The notes beneath the pieces were generated by a model. The model ran no database searches, had not been told where the DNA came from, and saw only the letters and a list, made by a program, of their open reading frames with translations. 64,000 nt of DNA from Rhodovulum sulfidophilum (lineage in GTDB: Bacteria; Pseudomonadota; Alphaproteobacteria; Rhodobacterales; Rhodobacteraceae). The stretch spans positions 1-64,000 of the forward strand of contig QFPW01000010.1 of the NCBI GenBank assembly GCA_003241785.1, written 5' to 3'. Shown here one piece after another: positions 18,175 through 27,185 of this stretch. The first letter of the stretch is position 1. Each line of letters starts with the position of its first letter. Position numbers and translations under genes: made by a program.

Positions 18175-19332
18175 TCATCGCATGTCGGCATGCGTCAGCA
18201 GGTGACGGAGGTAGGCCCTGGGAGCGCTGATCCCTTCAGCTCTGGTCGCAAGTCGATCCATGGCCTTGAGGACGTGGTGTAGGCCATGGGTGGCGATCGC
18301 TTCCGTGGTGAAGTCTCGACTGACTCTAAGCATCTGACCGAGGTCATAGGCGATGGCAGCGGCTTCGCGGCTGGTTGTTGGTTCTGTGGGGTAGAGGGCT
18401 GAGATAGTCGTAAGCGATGTCCAGGCTCTGGGATCAGGGGGATGGATCGCTTTTTTTGGATCTGGTTCTTCTGTCTTTTTGTGCCGGACATTTCGTCCGT
18501 CTGAGGCGGTCGTATGAGCTGGTTTCGTGGGTCGGGGGGCGACGTCGGTCCGCGGCTTCGCGGTAGGCGAATTCGTTTCAGAGCTGTTCTGGTCGCGGGG
18601 GTCGGATTGAGGATTCTCAACGGGAGCTGGCGAATGGCCGGCGAGGGAGAGCAGGCGCTCGAGTAGGTGCTTGGCTTCAGTGATCGTCAGGCGTGCCCGA
18701 CGGGTGACTTTGCGAAGGGACTCCACGAATTGCTTGGAGGCATCCGTGAGCTGCAAAGCCTGGCATGCGGCCCCGAGCTTCAGGATCTGGGCCTTCAGGC
18801 CCCGCAGTTCCTCCTGGGCTTGCGTGCGTAGGCGAGCGAGTTCCTGGATCTCGCGATGCCGGACGAGGAGGGGCGAAAGGTCGAGGCCAAAGGCGCCGAC
18901 TACCTTGCCCCCGCGCATGATGGGGAATCGCTTGCCGTTCGCGCTGTCACGTCGTGTCAGCAGACCGGCTTCCTCCAGGATCTGAATGTGTCGCCGAAGT
19001 TGCCGCTCGGTCACACCCTTCGCCCGAAAGCAGAGCGTGTTGTTGGCGGCATAGATGGTGAGCAGCATGGTAGGAGAAACTGGAATCTCGGCACCGGCGC
19101 TTGATCGGCACGGGAGGCAGCTTAGGAGGGCATCGACGATCAGGACCGTCGACGGCTTGAGGCCGAGGTCCGGCGCAGCGATGTTGACCGCGGTCATGAG
19201 CTCGCGACGGGAAATCGGGGCGAACACAGGTTGGTCGACGATACTGCCGATACCGGGGTAGGTGGCTTCCAGAGGCTCGGCACGGCTCCGCCATGCCTCG
19301 GCTCGATGAGCCGGGGTTGCTGTGTGTTCCAT
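18175..19332 (-). CDS. repC: RepC, replication initiator of a repABC plasmid (385 aa)
   Basis: RepC-type initiator. The N-terminal half carries winged-helix segments (ELMTAVNIAAPDLGLKPST, then VTERQLRRHIQILEEAGLL and RRDSANGKRFP). A long helical region and a Pro/Thr-rich hydrophilic linker precede a conserved C-terminus (DLGQMLRVSR, then APRAYLRHL). In this class the origin lies inside repC. It is the last gene of repA-repB-repC, and the 233-bp repB-repC gap is where an antisense RNA normally limits RepC synthesis. Length is slightly under the usual 400-440 residues. Confidence 0.92.
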   Translation of the reverse strand: MEHTATPAHRAEAWRSRAEPLEATYPGIGSIVDQPVFAPISRRELMTAVNIAAPDLGLKPSTVLIVDALLSCLPCRSSAGAEIPVSPTMLLTIYAANNTLCFRAKGVTERQLRRHIQILEEAGLLTRRDSANGKRFPIMRGGKVVGAFGLDLSPLLVRHREIQELARLRTQAQEELRGLKAQILKLGAACQALQLTDASKQFVESLRKVTRRARLTITEAKHLLERLLSLAGHSPAPVENPQSDPRDQNSSETNSPTAKPRTDVAPRPTKPAHTTASDGRNVRHKKTEEPDPKKAIHPPDPRAWTSLTTISALYPTEPTTSREAAAIAYDLGQMLRVSRDFTTEAIATHGLHHVLKAMDRLATRAEGISAPRAYLRHLLTHADMR

Positions 19333-19427
19333 GTTTCATTCAGACAGCAAAGTCCGCCCGATCACCGAAATCGGTGTTGCACGATGTCAAGATTGGGGGT
19401 ACCCAAATGGTGTTCAAAGCCTATGGG

Positions 19428-19469
19428 ACCCTCTGGAGTGCTTCACCGCCTTCGGGGGGTTTCTTTTTG
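19428..19469 (+). ncRNA. Probable counter-transcribed RNA (incompatibility RNA) of the repABC replicon
   Basis: repABC plasmids encode a small antisense RNA in the repB-repC gap on the opposite strand. Here the plus strand of that gap contains a stem (accgcc / ggggggt-type pairing around ttcg, from 19445) followed by tttcttttt, a Rho-independent terminator. The gap contains no protein gene. The 5' end is uncertain; 19395-19430 is possible. The assignment rests on position, strand and terminator, not on a recognised sequence. Confidence 0.5.
19445..19469 (+). terminator. Rho-independent terminator in the repB-repC gap
   Basis: accgcc-ttcg-ggggggt stem (one G-G mismatch) followed by ttcttttt on the plus strand, opposite in direction to repABC. 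It fits the 3' end of a counter-transcribed RNA. Confidence 0.6.
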
Positions 19470-19540
19470 CCTAGAGTGTCTGCCTCCTCGTTTGATGAAC
19501 GCTGCTACAGGCGAGTACTGACCGTGGGGCCCAGCTGACT

Positions 19541-19556
19541 GTTGACCATGGTCAAT
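19541..19556. promoter_or_regulatory. parS: parS-like centromere palindrome
   Basis: ttgaccatggtcaa (19542-19555) is a perfect 14-bp palindrome 10 bp downstream of the repB stop, inside the repB-repC gap. RepABC centromeres are palindromes of about this size in this location, bound by RepB. No second copy was noticed in the window. Confidence 0.65.
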
Positions 19557-19565
19557 CCTTACAAA

Positions 19566-20549
19566 TCAATCACTTAGCTTGTCGCTTACCGACTGCTCAG
19601 CCCACTCGGCGTAAAGCGCCTCTAATCGGGCCTCCAAGTAGACGAGGAAAGCCCTGTCCTGCTTCTTGCCGGCTTTGAGCACGAGATTGCCAGTTCCGGC
19701 GCGGGAACTGACAGATCCGATCGCGATGGGCCTCGGGAGACCAGACTTGTCGGAAGTGGATTTTGGCGCTGGCCGGACCCGGTGTTCGGGTGCTGAAAGC
19801 AACTTGATGAGGACGTCGAGTTTCCGCGCGGGAGTTCCATCCTCCGGTATCTGGGAATGGAGCGAGCCCGCAACCTCAGACCCGGCTTTGACCACAAGCT
19901 CACGAAGTTCCAGCCAAGGCCTGCGCCCAACGCCAGGAGCTGCTCCAATCTTGTAGACTACGTCCGCTGGAATATCACGAACGACGGTGCGCAAGCGGCT
20001 CAATGTCGTCGGATCAATGGCCAAGGCCTCGCAGATCTGCTCCCCTTGAAAGCCGGCGTCCTCCAGTTTCGAGGCAAAAACGGCTTGCTCGATGAAACTC
20101 CTCTCCAGGCGCGCAGAGTTCTCAAGCGCCTGAGACATCAGGGCGTCGTTGAGGGACATATCGCGAACGTAGGCAACGACCTTTCGGCCTAGGGAGCGAC
20201 ATGCAGCGATCCGACGACGCCCGTAGACGACCTCGTAGCGCGGTCCATCTCCACGCCGGTGCCGGAGCAGGACTGGAAGGCGTTGACCGGACGTGCTGAT
20301 CGACGAGATCAACTCTGCAAGGCCTTCCTGCACATCGAAGCGATCGGCGATCTCCGACTCCGCGATCTCCGAAGCGTCGACCTCGATCGGCGCTTGTTCA
20401 GCGGCGTTCGACAGAATGTCGGACATGGTGCGAAGCGAAGATGGGGTCGCTGGCGGCGGGGTAGGGAGCTTGTCGTCGGAGGCCGACTCCCGAACCTTTC
20501 CCCTATCGAGGCTTTGCTGAAGGCTCTTAGCAAGGATGCTATTTCTCAT
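19566..20549 (-). CDS. repB: RepB, ParB-family partition protein (327 aa)
   Basis: The start at 20549 gives MRNSILAKSLQQ and overlaps the end of repA by 11 bases. The ParB/Srx-like domain shows LVELISSI-type text, then GQRLPVLLRHRR and YEVVYGRRRIAACRSLG. It is followed by the HTH region (NSARLERSFIEQAVFASKLED, then ICEALAIDPTTLSRLRTV) and a C-terminal region typical of RepB. It binds parS and works with RepA in segregation, and with it represses the operon. Length and order are normal. Confidence 0.92.
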   Translation of the reverse strand: MRNSILAKSLQQSLDRGKVRESASDDKLPTPPPATPSSLRTMSDILSNAAEQAPIEVDASEIAESEIADRFDVQEGLAELISSISTSGQRLPVLLRHRRGDGPRYEVVYGRRRIAACRSLGRKVVAYVRDMSLNDALMSQALENSARLERSFIEQAVFASKLEDAGFQGEQICEALAIDPTTLSRLRTVVRDIPADVVYKIGAAPGVGRRPWLELRELVVKAGSEVAGSLHSQIPEDGTPARKLDVLIKLLSAPEHRVRPAPKSTSDKSGLPRPIAIGSVSSRAGTGNLVLKAGKKQDRAFLVYLEARLEALYAEWAEQSVSDKLSD

Positions 20550-21744
20550 CACCCACCTCGCGCCCCCACGCTCTCTGAATGAGTACCTCGATGTCGTCCG
20601 CGAAGCCGATGGCAGACTCCAGCGCCCGATCAAATGTCTTCCGGTTCTTCACAGCAGAGAGTTCGACCTCGAAGATCGTCCGCTGGGAAAGTCCTGCCTC
20701 GCTTACGGCCGACGATTTCACGAAGGGTGTTCGGATCACACTGTCGCCGAGGAGCTGGCGCATCCACTCTGCCAAATCCTGCTGCGCGCTAATCGATGTG
20801 TCGAAGCGGGTAAGCAGATACACGAAATTATCGAAGGCGCCCGCAGCTCCATTGTTGTGCAGAACCTCCATGACCCCGGCGGCCATCGTGAGAAACTGGC
20901 TGGCCGAAGCCAAGTCCACGCGCTCAGGTGTTATAGTCATGAGGAGCGACGTGGACGCGCACACCGCGGACATTGTCAGGTAACCGAGCTGCGGGGGACA
21001 GTCGATCAGGACCAGGTCGTAATTGTCTTCGATCTGCCGGAGCGCGTCCCGGATCCGGTTGAAAAACACCGGCTGCTCTCCGCGGCTCAGCGCGGTCGGC
21101 GTCTCCGTCTCGAATTCGGAGAGAAGTAGCCCCGCTGGAACAAGATCAAGCCCAGGAAAGTACGTTTTTTTCAGTATGTTAGTGATGGAGACGCGCGAGA
21201 CATCCGCGTCGTTGTACCGAATTGCGTCATAGAGCGTACCGCCCTGACGGAAGTCGATCTCAGGTTGGTATCCAAAGAATGTCGTAAGCGACGCCTGCGG
21301 GTCAGCGTCCACCACCAAAACCCTGTATCCACGCAGGGCCAGGCGCATACCGAGTGTTACCGTGGTGGTTGTCTTGCTCGAGCCACCCTTAAAATTGACA
21401 GTCGACCAGATCTGAATTCGGTCGCCGGCACGTCGTCCTGGCAAAAAGTGAAGCGGGTCTTTGGCCGTCTGGGAAAGAATCCCCCGGATCTCCAGAATGT
21501 TCTCCGCGCTGTAGAGCCGCTTATTTCCCCGACCCTGTTCGACACTCGGGATCTTACCGTCGAAATGCATTTTCCGAAGGTAGCCATCGCTGACGCGCAG
21601 GAGCTCTGTCACCTCCGCGGAGGTGAACGTTCGCAATGACTTCTCCTCCTTAGGAGCGAGGAAAAGCTTGGACATTTGTTCAAGCGCCTCGGACAACCGC
21701 TCGGCGTCCGCCTTAAGCTGATCGTGCAGAACAGGTAGGGTCAT
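20539..21744 (-). CDS. repA: RepA, ParA-family partition ATPase (401 aa)
   Basis: N-terminal winged-helix region (FTSAEVTELLRVSDGYLRK) followed by a ParA ATPase domain: deviant Walker A KGGSSKTTTT (about residue 120), VVDADPQASLT, and LIDCPPQLGYLT. It drives plasmid segregation with RepB and represses its own promoter. It is the first gene of the repABC operon, and the promoter should lie just above 21744. All motifs are intact. Confidence 0.93.
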   Translation of the reverse strand: MTLPVLHDQLKADAERLSEALEQMSKLFLAPKEEKSLRTFTSAEVTELLRVSDGYLRKMHFDGKIPSVEQGRGNKRLYSAENILEIRGILSQTAKDPLHFLPGRRAGDRIQIWSTVNFKGGSSKTTTTVTLGMRLALRGYRVLVVDADPQASLTTFFGYQPEIDFRQGGTLYDAIRYNDADVSRVSITNILKKTYFPGLDLVPAGLLLSEFETETPTALSRGEQPVFFNRIRDALRQIEDNYDLVLIDCPPQLGYLTMSAVCASTSLLMTITPERVDLASASQFLTMAAGVMEVLHNNGAAGAFDNFVYLLTRFDTSISAQQDLAEWMRQLLGDSVIRTPFVKSSAVSEAGLSQRTIFEVELSAVKNRKTFDRALESAIGFADDIEVLIQRAWGREVGDEK

Positions 21745-22367
21745 CGTCCGCTCGTCTCATGGCCCTTCATCCGCGCCACTGACCTAGTGAACGTTGCCCC
21801 CCGGTCAGAAACGCACTTCGTGGCATCATTTATCGTTTCGCGTTACAGCTATGACGCCGGAGGAGCTCGCGCTCAAGCAAAAATTGAACAACGACCGTAT
21901 GCTGCCGGCGTTGGCTATGACGGGCGCGGATTGGATGACGCGTCGTCACGTCGATCCCTGTCATGTGTAAGGCATTGCTATAATAGCATATTACTACCGA
22001 TCAGCGATGGCGGTAGGTCGCCAGCGAGCCTCGTATCTGGGGATCGTACGTTTGGAGTGAAAACAAGAGTAACGCCGAGTGGGACGGTGCGACCGTTGCT
22101 GCGCTTCTTCCAACGAATCCCGATCCCGTTGACCTGGGCGCCCTCACCACAGAATCGGAAGCGCTATTTGCCGTGGGTGCGTTACCCGTAAGAAGGCGGG
22201 TCACGAGTGGCCGTCTCAAACCGTATCCGTACAAACGCGCGGCGGGTCCATGCCACAGAGTCGGAGCGATCTGGCGCTCAGCTCGAACCTCCGCCGCCCG
22301 ATTTCTGGCGGCCTCCCGTACGAACAGACGCAGGAAGCCGCCCTTTTAAGCCGGGATCGGGCCCGTC
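21745..22367. other. Gene-free region upstream of repA
   Basis: No convincing gene is seen. It must contain the repABC promoter on the minus strand. A local AT-rich patch at 21970-22000 holds gctataatagc (21977-21987), an 11-bp palindrome with a perfect TATAAT on the plus strand, so transcription away from repA is also possible. Short open frames here have no recognisable protein character. Confidence 0.45.
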
Positions 22368-22700
22368 TCAGGCGTCCTGGAGCGCGAGATCAAAGGCGAT
22401 CCGAGTCCGGGCGCGCCAGCGACGAGCGGCTTCCGTCAACGGAGGATCCAGGAGCGCGGCGAACTCGCGATTGAGGCTGCCGGAGGCGGGGCCGGCGTTC
22501 TCCTCGGAGATCACGAGACCGACACGCGCGCGCCGGCGCCAGCCATCGGCGACGAAGGCCACCGCGCAGGGGGGCATGTGGCTTGTGCCGACTACGGCCA
22601 CCACCATGGTCAGGGAGAAGGCTTCGGCTATTCCGGAAATGGAGCGGCGCCAGAACTCCGAGCGCAGGACCCGCAGACTCTCGACGCCTGGCAAAGCCAC
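22368..22700 (-). CDS. Protein of unknown function, paralogue A of a duplicated pair (about 110 aa)
   Basis: A GTG at 22700 preceded by GGGAG is the likely start. The frame extends upstream, but similarity to paralogue B begins only here. Residues align with 23191-23592: SLRVLRSEF, then FSLTMVVAVVG, AVAFVADGWRR, FAALLDPPLTEAARRWRAR. Identity over about 95 residues is near one half. There is no signal peptide and no recognised domain. Two small proteins preserved as diverged tandem copies near the replication genes suggest a selected role, which is unknown. Confidence 0.6.
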   Translation of the reverse strand: MALPGVESLRVLRSEFWRRSISGIAEAFSLTMVVAVVGTSHMPPCAVAFVADGWRRRARVGLVISEENAGPASGSLNREFAALLDPPLTEAARRWRARTRIAFDLALQDA

Positions 22701-23190
22701 ATGTCTCCCAACGCTTGAGGCCCGCGCCGGAGCCGTGCGCGAAGTGCCGCGCCCGCCGCAACCGTGTTGGCCCCTGCTTCGAGCCCAAGACGCCTCCCAA
22801 TGATCAAGCACCAGTCATCCTCACCCACCCCCAACGCGGCGCGTATTCAGGTCGGGTTTCGCGCAAGCATTTTCGTGCCGTTGCTCGCCTCGCGCCGCGT
22901 GGCCCGCTCCGGTCCACCATGCGTTGTGGCTCGAGCCAAAAGATCGCCCGAGAAAGCTCAACCATGCAAAACATGCCAAGAATTGGCCGAAATTTTGTCG
23001 TCGAATGTCAAGACGCTCTCCCGGCCAGCCGATAAAGTACCGCGACCGCAACTCACGACCGCGCCCTCCGGATGACCATCAACCGACTTCGACGATCAAT
23101 GGTAGAGTCGCGTCATCGCGGGAGCGATGCGCGTGCGGCGCATAAGCGCGCCGCACGCGACTCCGCCGATTCGTCCGAAGTCCGCTTGGA
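22701..23190. other. Gene-free spacer between two paralogous genes
   Basis: Nothing convincing is seen. Promoter and leader of paralogue A should lie near its left end. The spacer is too diverged to show whether it was part of the original duplication. Confidence 0.4.
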
Positions 23191-23592
23191 TCAGCCTGCG
23201 ATTTCCGTCAGGCTGAACGCGATGGTGGCGCGGGCGCGCCAACGTCGCGCTTCCTCGGTCATCGGAGGATCGAGTAGGGCGGCCAGATCGCGGCTGAGCG
23301 CGCCGAAGCTTGGGCCGGTCGTCTCCTCAGCCAAGGCGAGAGCGACAAGATCGCCACGCCGCCAGCCATCCGCGATGAACGCGATCGCGCGGGGAGCTGG
23401 CTCGATGGTGCCGGACACCGCGACGATCATCGTAAGCGCGAAGGTCTCCAGGAACTCGGACCTTTCCCGTGACCGGAACTCGGACCGCAGGACTCGCAGG
23501 TTTCGGATCTCGGGGAAGGTCATCGCTTCGATTGTGGTGATTGCTCCGGAATGCGCGTCCATTCCGCGCTCGAGCCTGAATAGCGTTATCAT
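23191..23592 (-). CDS. Protein of unknown function, paralogue B of a duplicated pair (133 aa)
   Basis: The ATG at 23592 has GGAG upstream; starts at 23604 and 23649 are also open. The conserved core matches paralogue A (RNLRVLRSEF, FALTMIVAVSG, AIAFIADGWRRGD, LAALLDPPMTEEARRWRAR). The N-terminus is longer than in A. The core alternates hydrophobic strands and charged turns and suggests a small alpha/beta cytoplasmic protein. No family was recognised. Confidence 0.65.
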   Translation of the reverse strand: MITLFRLERGMDAHSGAITTIEAMTFPEIRNLRVLRSEFRSRERSEFLETFALTMIVAVSGTIEPAPRAIAFIADGWRRGDLVALALAEETTGPSFGALSRDLAALLDPPMTEEARRWRARATIAFSLTEIAG

Positions 23593-23821
23593 CTCCAGCT
23601 CCATGTGCCGCCGGGGGCCACGCCCCTGCTTTTTCCATGGAAAGGCCATCGATCGGCTTCCCGACGTCCGGTCGGCCCCGGGTCAAGCGACTACCGGAGG
23701 GCGCCCGTCGGGGCGTTCCGACCTGATTGAACGCGCTTGCCCTGACCCGATGGAGCCCGCGCGGGAGGCGCTTGAGGCGGGATGGTGCGCGACCGGCCGT
23801 TACGGCCGGCCCCCGGTAGGC

Positions 23822-24190
23822 TCATTCGGGAAGCGCCCGGACGTGTTCATCCACCGTGCGCCTGAGCTCTTCCATGACCGACTGGCGCTCGTACTGGTAA
23901 TCGGAGATCTCGGCGTCCCGCTCTTCCTGATACTGCCGCGCGACCTCGGCGAGATCATGTTCGTATCGCCTCTGGGCATCGGCGACGAAGGCGTCGAGGC
24001 AGGCGATGTAGGCGCTCGCGGCGCCATAGTATGCTTCGACGTCACGCCGGTAGTCGTCCGCGCGCGCGTAATACTCGCGCTCTGGTGGAGCAGGGCGCTG
24101 GCAAGACGCGTTGTCGTCACTTTTAGCGTGTGCCGGCATTGATAGGGCAATCGAGACGAGTGCTCCAATAAACGTCAGGTTTCGCCTCAC
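23822..24190 (-). CDS. Small exported protein of unknown function (122 aa)
   Basis: The GTG start at 24190 has GAGGAG upstream. The signal peptide is (V/M)RRNLTFIGALVSIALSMP-AHA. The mature part is helical and charged (YYARADDYRRDVEAYY, YEHDLAEVARQYQEERDAE), with two cysteines (SCQRP and ACLDAF). It is probably periplasmic. No family was recognised. It is followed on the left by a gene-poor 230 bp and is not clearly in an operon. Confidence 0.7.
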   Translation of the reverse strand: MRRNLTFIGALVSIALSMPAHAKSDDNASCQRPAPPEREYYARADDYRRDVEAYYGAASAYIACLDAFVADAQRRYEHDLAEVARQYQEERDAEISDYQYERQSVMEELRRTVDEHVRALPE

Positions 24191-24382
24191 TATCTGCTCC
24201 TCGGAGAGATCGGTGTAAGATCGCGCGCGGTCCGCTCTCTACCAGTTTACGCGCAAAAAATCGTCAAGTAAGGATCAATTAGTGTTGACCCCATCGCAAT
24301 GCGAGTAATAGGGTCTACTGATAAGTGTTGAACCCGCGGGGGAGCGCGTCCTCTTTGGCGCACGCGAGGTTGGAGGATCACG

Positions 24383-24676
24383 ATGAAATTGATTGATATC
24401 GCGAACCGGATTTTGAAGGACAATGGGCTGCTGCTCTCCAGCCGTGACGTTGGCCAGCTCCATCGGCTCAGACATGAATTCACCTGTGCGATCTCGGATC
24501 CACGGACCAGCGTCGGTGACGCAGAGGCGCTGGACGCCGCGAGGGACGTGCTCGAGGTGGCTATCGAGATGTTCGATCGGAGCTCGATGCACGACACGAG
24601 CGAAGCGCTCCTGCGCAATTTCGCGGGCCCGGTCTGCGATCTTCACAGCGGATCATACGGTATGAACGGCCTCTAA
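24383..24676 (+). CDS. Small cytoplasmic protein of unknown function (97 aa)
   Basis: GGAGG lies at good distance before the ATG. The protein is helical and acidic (KLIDIANRILKDNGLLLSS, then SVGDAEALDAARDVLEVAI). It contains no recognised domain. The next gene, 67 bp on, is in the same direction and may be co-transcribed. Confidence 0.65.
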   Translation: MKLIDIANRILKDNGLLLSSRDVGQLHRLRHEFTCAISDPRTSVGDAEALDAARDVLEVAIEMFDRSSMHDTSEALLRNFAGPVCDLHSGSYGMNGL

Positions 24677-24743
24677 AGCCGGCGAGCCTCGCGTCTCTGG
24701 CGCGCGGGGCCATTGCGCTATAGGTTCGTGCTCGGAAAAGTTC

Positions 24744-26108
24744 TTGAGTGCGAAGCTGATGGCAGGCCAGACCGATCTTTCACCCGCCGCGAGGCTTTCG
24801 CCATTCGATCGCCGGTTGAAGGATCGCCGCGAGCACCTCGTGTCGCTTTCAATCAAAGCCGGCGTCGGGCTGCCCTTGGCGCTTAGCGTGATCTATGGCG
24901 GGTTTCCGGATCATGAAGCGCGAGCGAAGCTCGCGGCGGCGCTCGACAGTACCGAGAAAGATCTGTTCCCGGAGCCGACGATCGAGCCGGACCGGGTTCG
25001 CGACGTACCGAGGCTCGAACTCTCTCCGGAAGAATGGCTGATTTTCGCGGGGTCGCACCCGTTCAAGCCGGGCGGCGCCTATGCATCGATGTTCGCACGG
25101 ATCAAGGCCGGAGCGACGGCGCTGGCGGAATACGAAGAGCGCCGCGTCAGCCTGGCGTTTCAGGACAGATTGAGCAGAGGCCAGTGGACCGACCGCAGAA
25201 CCATGGTCTCGCTCGCCGACTATCCCGACGGCCGGACCTATCTCCTGCAGCGGTTCCGGGGGCAGTATCATCTGCCGAGCGGCAGGCGCGTGGTCCGCTA
25301 TCCCCGGGCGGAAGCGGCGATCGAGGCCGAGGGCGCGCGGATGCGTCGCGTCTCCCGGACCAATCCGCATGCCAACGAAGCGGTGACTCCCGAGGCGGTG
25401 GCGGATTTTTTTCGCGTGTACGACGGGTTCCGCCGACAAATGCGGCTTTACGCCGGCCGCCTGGTGGAGTGGCTGTACGGTGAGGAGTTGCGTCACGACG
25501 CGATCGTCAAGGCCGCGCTGGGGGAGGCGTTCATTGGGCCGACCCGGGCGGAAGCGGCCCGCGAAGTCTTTCATCGGCACTTGAACCTGCTGCGCGCCGG
25601 CCTCGCGACGCCGGTCGAGGGCGACGACGAGGTCAGCGCTCGTCAAGGCCGCGCCGGGCGCGGAGCGCGACGCGGCTGGACGCCGATCACCCGGACGATG
25701 ATCAATGGCGGGGTTTTCCGGACGCGGAACTCTGCCGGCTACGTCATTCTGACCGAACGGGCCGATGGGCGGCTTTTCTGGCTCCGTGCCGTCGATCGGA
25801 TCGGAGTGCTGCGTCCGGATGGGTCGGAGCGCGTGCCGAGCCACGATATGCTGCGCGAGGCGCTCGGGGAGAAGCGCCCGGCTTTCCAGGTGCGCGCGCA
25901 CGTCCTGACGCCTGAAGAGATCGACGAGATCGAGAGCACGGGGTTGGAGGCGATCGACCTATTCGCCGAGACCGAATACGGGGCGTCTCCCGGGCCGGAG
26001 CCGAGCCCGGAGCCGGAGCCTCGACCGGTGCCGCCGTCCTGGGCGGATTATCTCGCTGAATGCGGGGCGCGGCTGACCTGGGCTCCGAAGGGCTTCTCTC
26101 CCGACTAG
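24744..26108 (+). CDS. Large protein of unknown function (about 450 aa)
   Basis: The open frame starts with TTG at 24744; an ATG at 24759 is an alternative and neither has a strong ribosome site. The protein is rich in Arg and Glu with no signal peptide or membrane segment. Recognisable text includes FDRRLKDRREHLVSL, ADYPDGRTYLLQRFRGQYH and ITRTMINGGVFRTRNSAGYV. The C-terminus has a Pro/Glu-rich linker and a short WADYLAECGARLTW tail. No family was recognised. It is plausibly plasmid-specific. Its end overlaps the convergent small membrane-protein gene by 4 bases. Confidence 0.7.
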   Translation: MSAKLMAGQTDLSPAARLSPFDRRLKDRREHLVSLSIKAGVGLPLALSVIYGGFPDHEARAKLAAALDSTEKDLFPEPTIEPDRVRDVPRLELSPEEWLIFAGSHPFKPGGAYASMFARIKAGATALAEYEERRVSLAFQDRLSRGQWTDRRTMVSLADYPDGRTYLLQRFRGQYHLPSGRRVVRYPRAEAAIEAEGARMRRVSRTNPHANEAVTPEAVADFFRVYDGFRRQMRLYAGRLVEWLYGEELRHDAIVKAALGEAFIGPTRAEAAREVFHRHLNLLRAGLATPVEGDDEVSARQGRAGRGARRGWTPITRTMINGGVFRTRNSAGYVILTERADGRLFWLRAVDRIGVLRPDGSERVPSHDMLREALGEKRPAFQVRAHVLTPEEIDEIESTGLEAIDLFAETEYGASPGPEPSPEPEPRPVPPSWADYLAECGARLTWAPKGFSPD

Positions 26109-26389
26109 TAGATCTCGACGGTTTCGGCGCCGCCACCGCCGACGAAATGGATCCCGGTATTCTGGTTGATGGTGTCCATCTTGAAGATGATGCCGAAGCC
26201 GAGCACCAGGAAGACGAGAATGATCGACAGACCCGCGTTGAAGACGTCACGCCGCGACGCGGTCAGGAGCATCGCGGCGCGCAGGTTCTGATTGTCGGCG
26301 CGCAGGTCGCGCAGCTCACCCTTCAGTTCGTGAATGTGCAGGGCGAGGGCGTCCGTGTCACGCGGTGGGTTTCCGGCTGGATCAGGCAT
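26105..26389 (-). CDS. Small coiled-coil membrane protein (94 aa)
   Basis: GGGAG precedes the ATG at 26389. Residues about 13-45 form a heptad-like helix (LALHIHELKGELRDLRADNQ), followed by one transmembrane helix (AGLSIILVFLVLGFGIIF, about 52-69) and a Gly-rich tail. Such short coiled-coil/TM proteins occur on many plasmids; no specific role can be named. It lies downstream of the frameshifted gene at 26496-26958 in the same direction. Confidence 0.65.
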   Translation of the reverse strand: MPDPAGNPPRDTDALALHIHELKGELRDLRADNQNLRAAMLLTASRRDVFNAGLSIILVFLVLGFGIIFKMDTINQNTGIHFVGGGGAETVEIY

Positions 26390-26495
26390 TCGGGGCTCCC
26401 TTGTCGCGGTCGTGTCGTGACCCGCGGGGGAAGGGTATCCGGATCAGCGAATCCGGGAAAGCCGGAACGCCCCGCGATGGCAATGCACGCCGAGT

Positions 26496-26958
26496 TCAGT
26501 GAGCCGTCGCGGGCATGACCTTCAGACAGAACTTCGGGCAGAAGATCCCCATCCGGGTTTGGGGATCGCCATTGAATTCGATGCCGTCGAGCTCTCGGCC
26601 GCGGGTCCAGGCCGAAACCGCGTCCCGGATCGTCGTGATATTCCTGTTCCAAGGCTGTTGAGAGACCCAGTTCATATCCAGCGAAGCGAGCCGGACATCG
26701 CGGAACAGTACGCATGTCGTAACCGTAGCCTCGGGTTTTCCGGGGAGTGGGAATCATCGCCGACCCGATCAGGCTCTGCCAGCGCAGCGCGGGTGCGAGC
26801 GCGCGGTGGAACAGCAGCGTCGTGTGTGGCGGCATCATCGCGTCGGTCTGGATGAAGTGGTAGAGATAGACCCGCGTTTCCGCCTCGAGCACCCGGATCG
26901 GGCGGCCCTCGAGTTCCCAGCGCGCGGTTATCTCATCGGTGTCGGTCGAAGAAGCCAT
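26496..26958 (-). pseudogene. Gene of unknown function with an internal frameshift (about 150 codons)
   Basis: The first part reads from the ATG at 26958 (MASSTDTDEITARWELEGRP, then VYLYHFIQTDAMMPP and RWQSLIGSAMIP), with AGGCGAG before the start. About 200 bases in, protein-like text switches to another minus frame: PEATVTTCVLFRDVRLASLD, then MNWVSQQPWNRNITTIRDAV and GIFCPKFCLKVM, ending at the TGA at 26496-26498. The original frame degenerates into Arg/Pro-rich text past the same point. A one-base change near the C- and A-runs around 26745-26760 would explain this. It could be a true mutation, a sequencing error, or two genes. No family was recognised. Confidence 0.55.
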
Positions 26959-27145
26959 GCTCGCCTGGCGTATTCTGATGGTTAGGGCTTTCGAGCGTAG
27001 GGCCTGGCCAGGGGATAAGAAAAGGATAATCCGTCGCAGAAAACATAGTGCCGAGTTGAAGAGCCTGCATTCTCGTTAATATAAGAAAATATCGACGGAC
27101 GGTCGTCTATTTATTCATGTTTACGCGCAAGTTGGTCTCTGATGT

Positions 27146-27157
27146 ACTTATGTAAGT
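27146..27157. promoter_or_regulatory. 12-bp palindrome upstream of the ParB-like gene
   Basis: acttatgtaagt is a perfect palindrome about 30 bp before the ATG at 27186, in a locally AT-rich stretch that should contain the promoter. It may be an operator for autoregulation by the ParB-like protein. Only one copy was seen. Confidence 0.4.
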
Positions 27158-27185
27158 GATAAGCTTCACATTGAGGACAACCACC

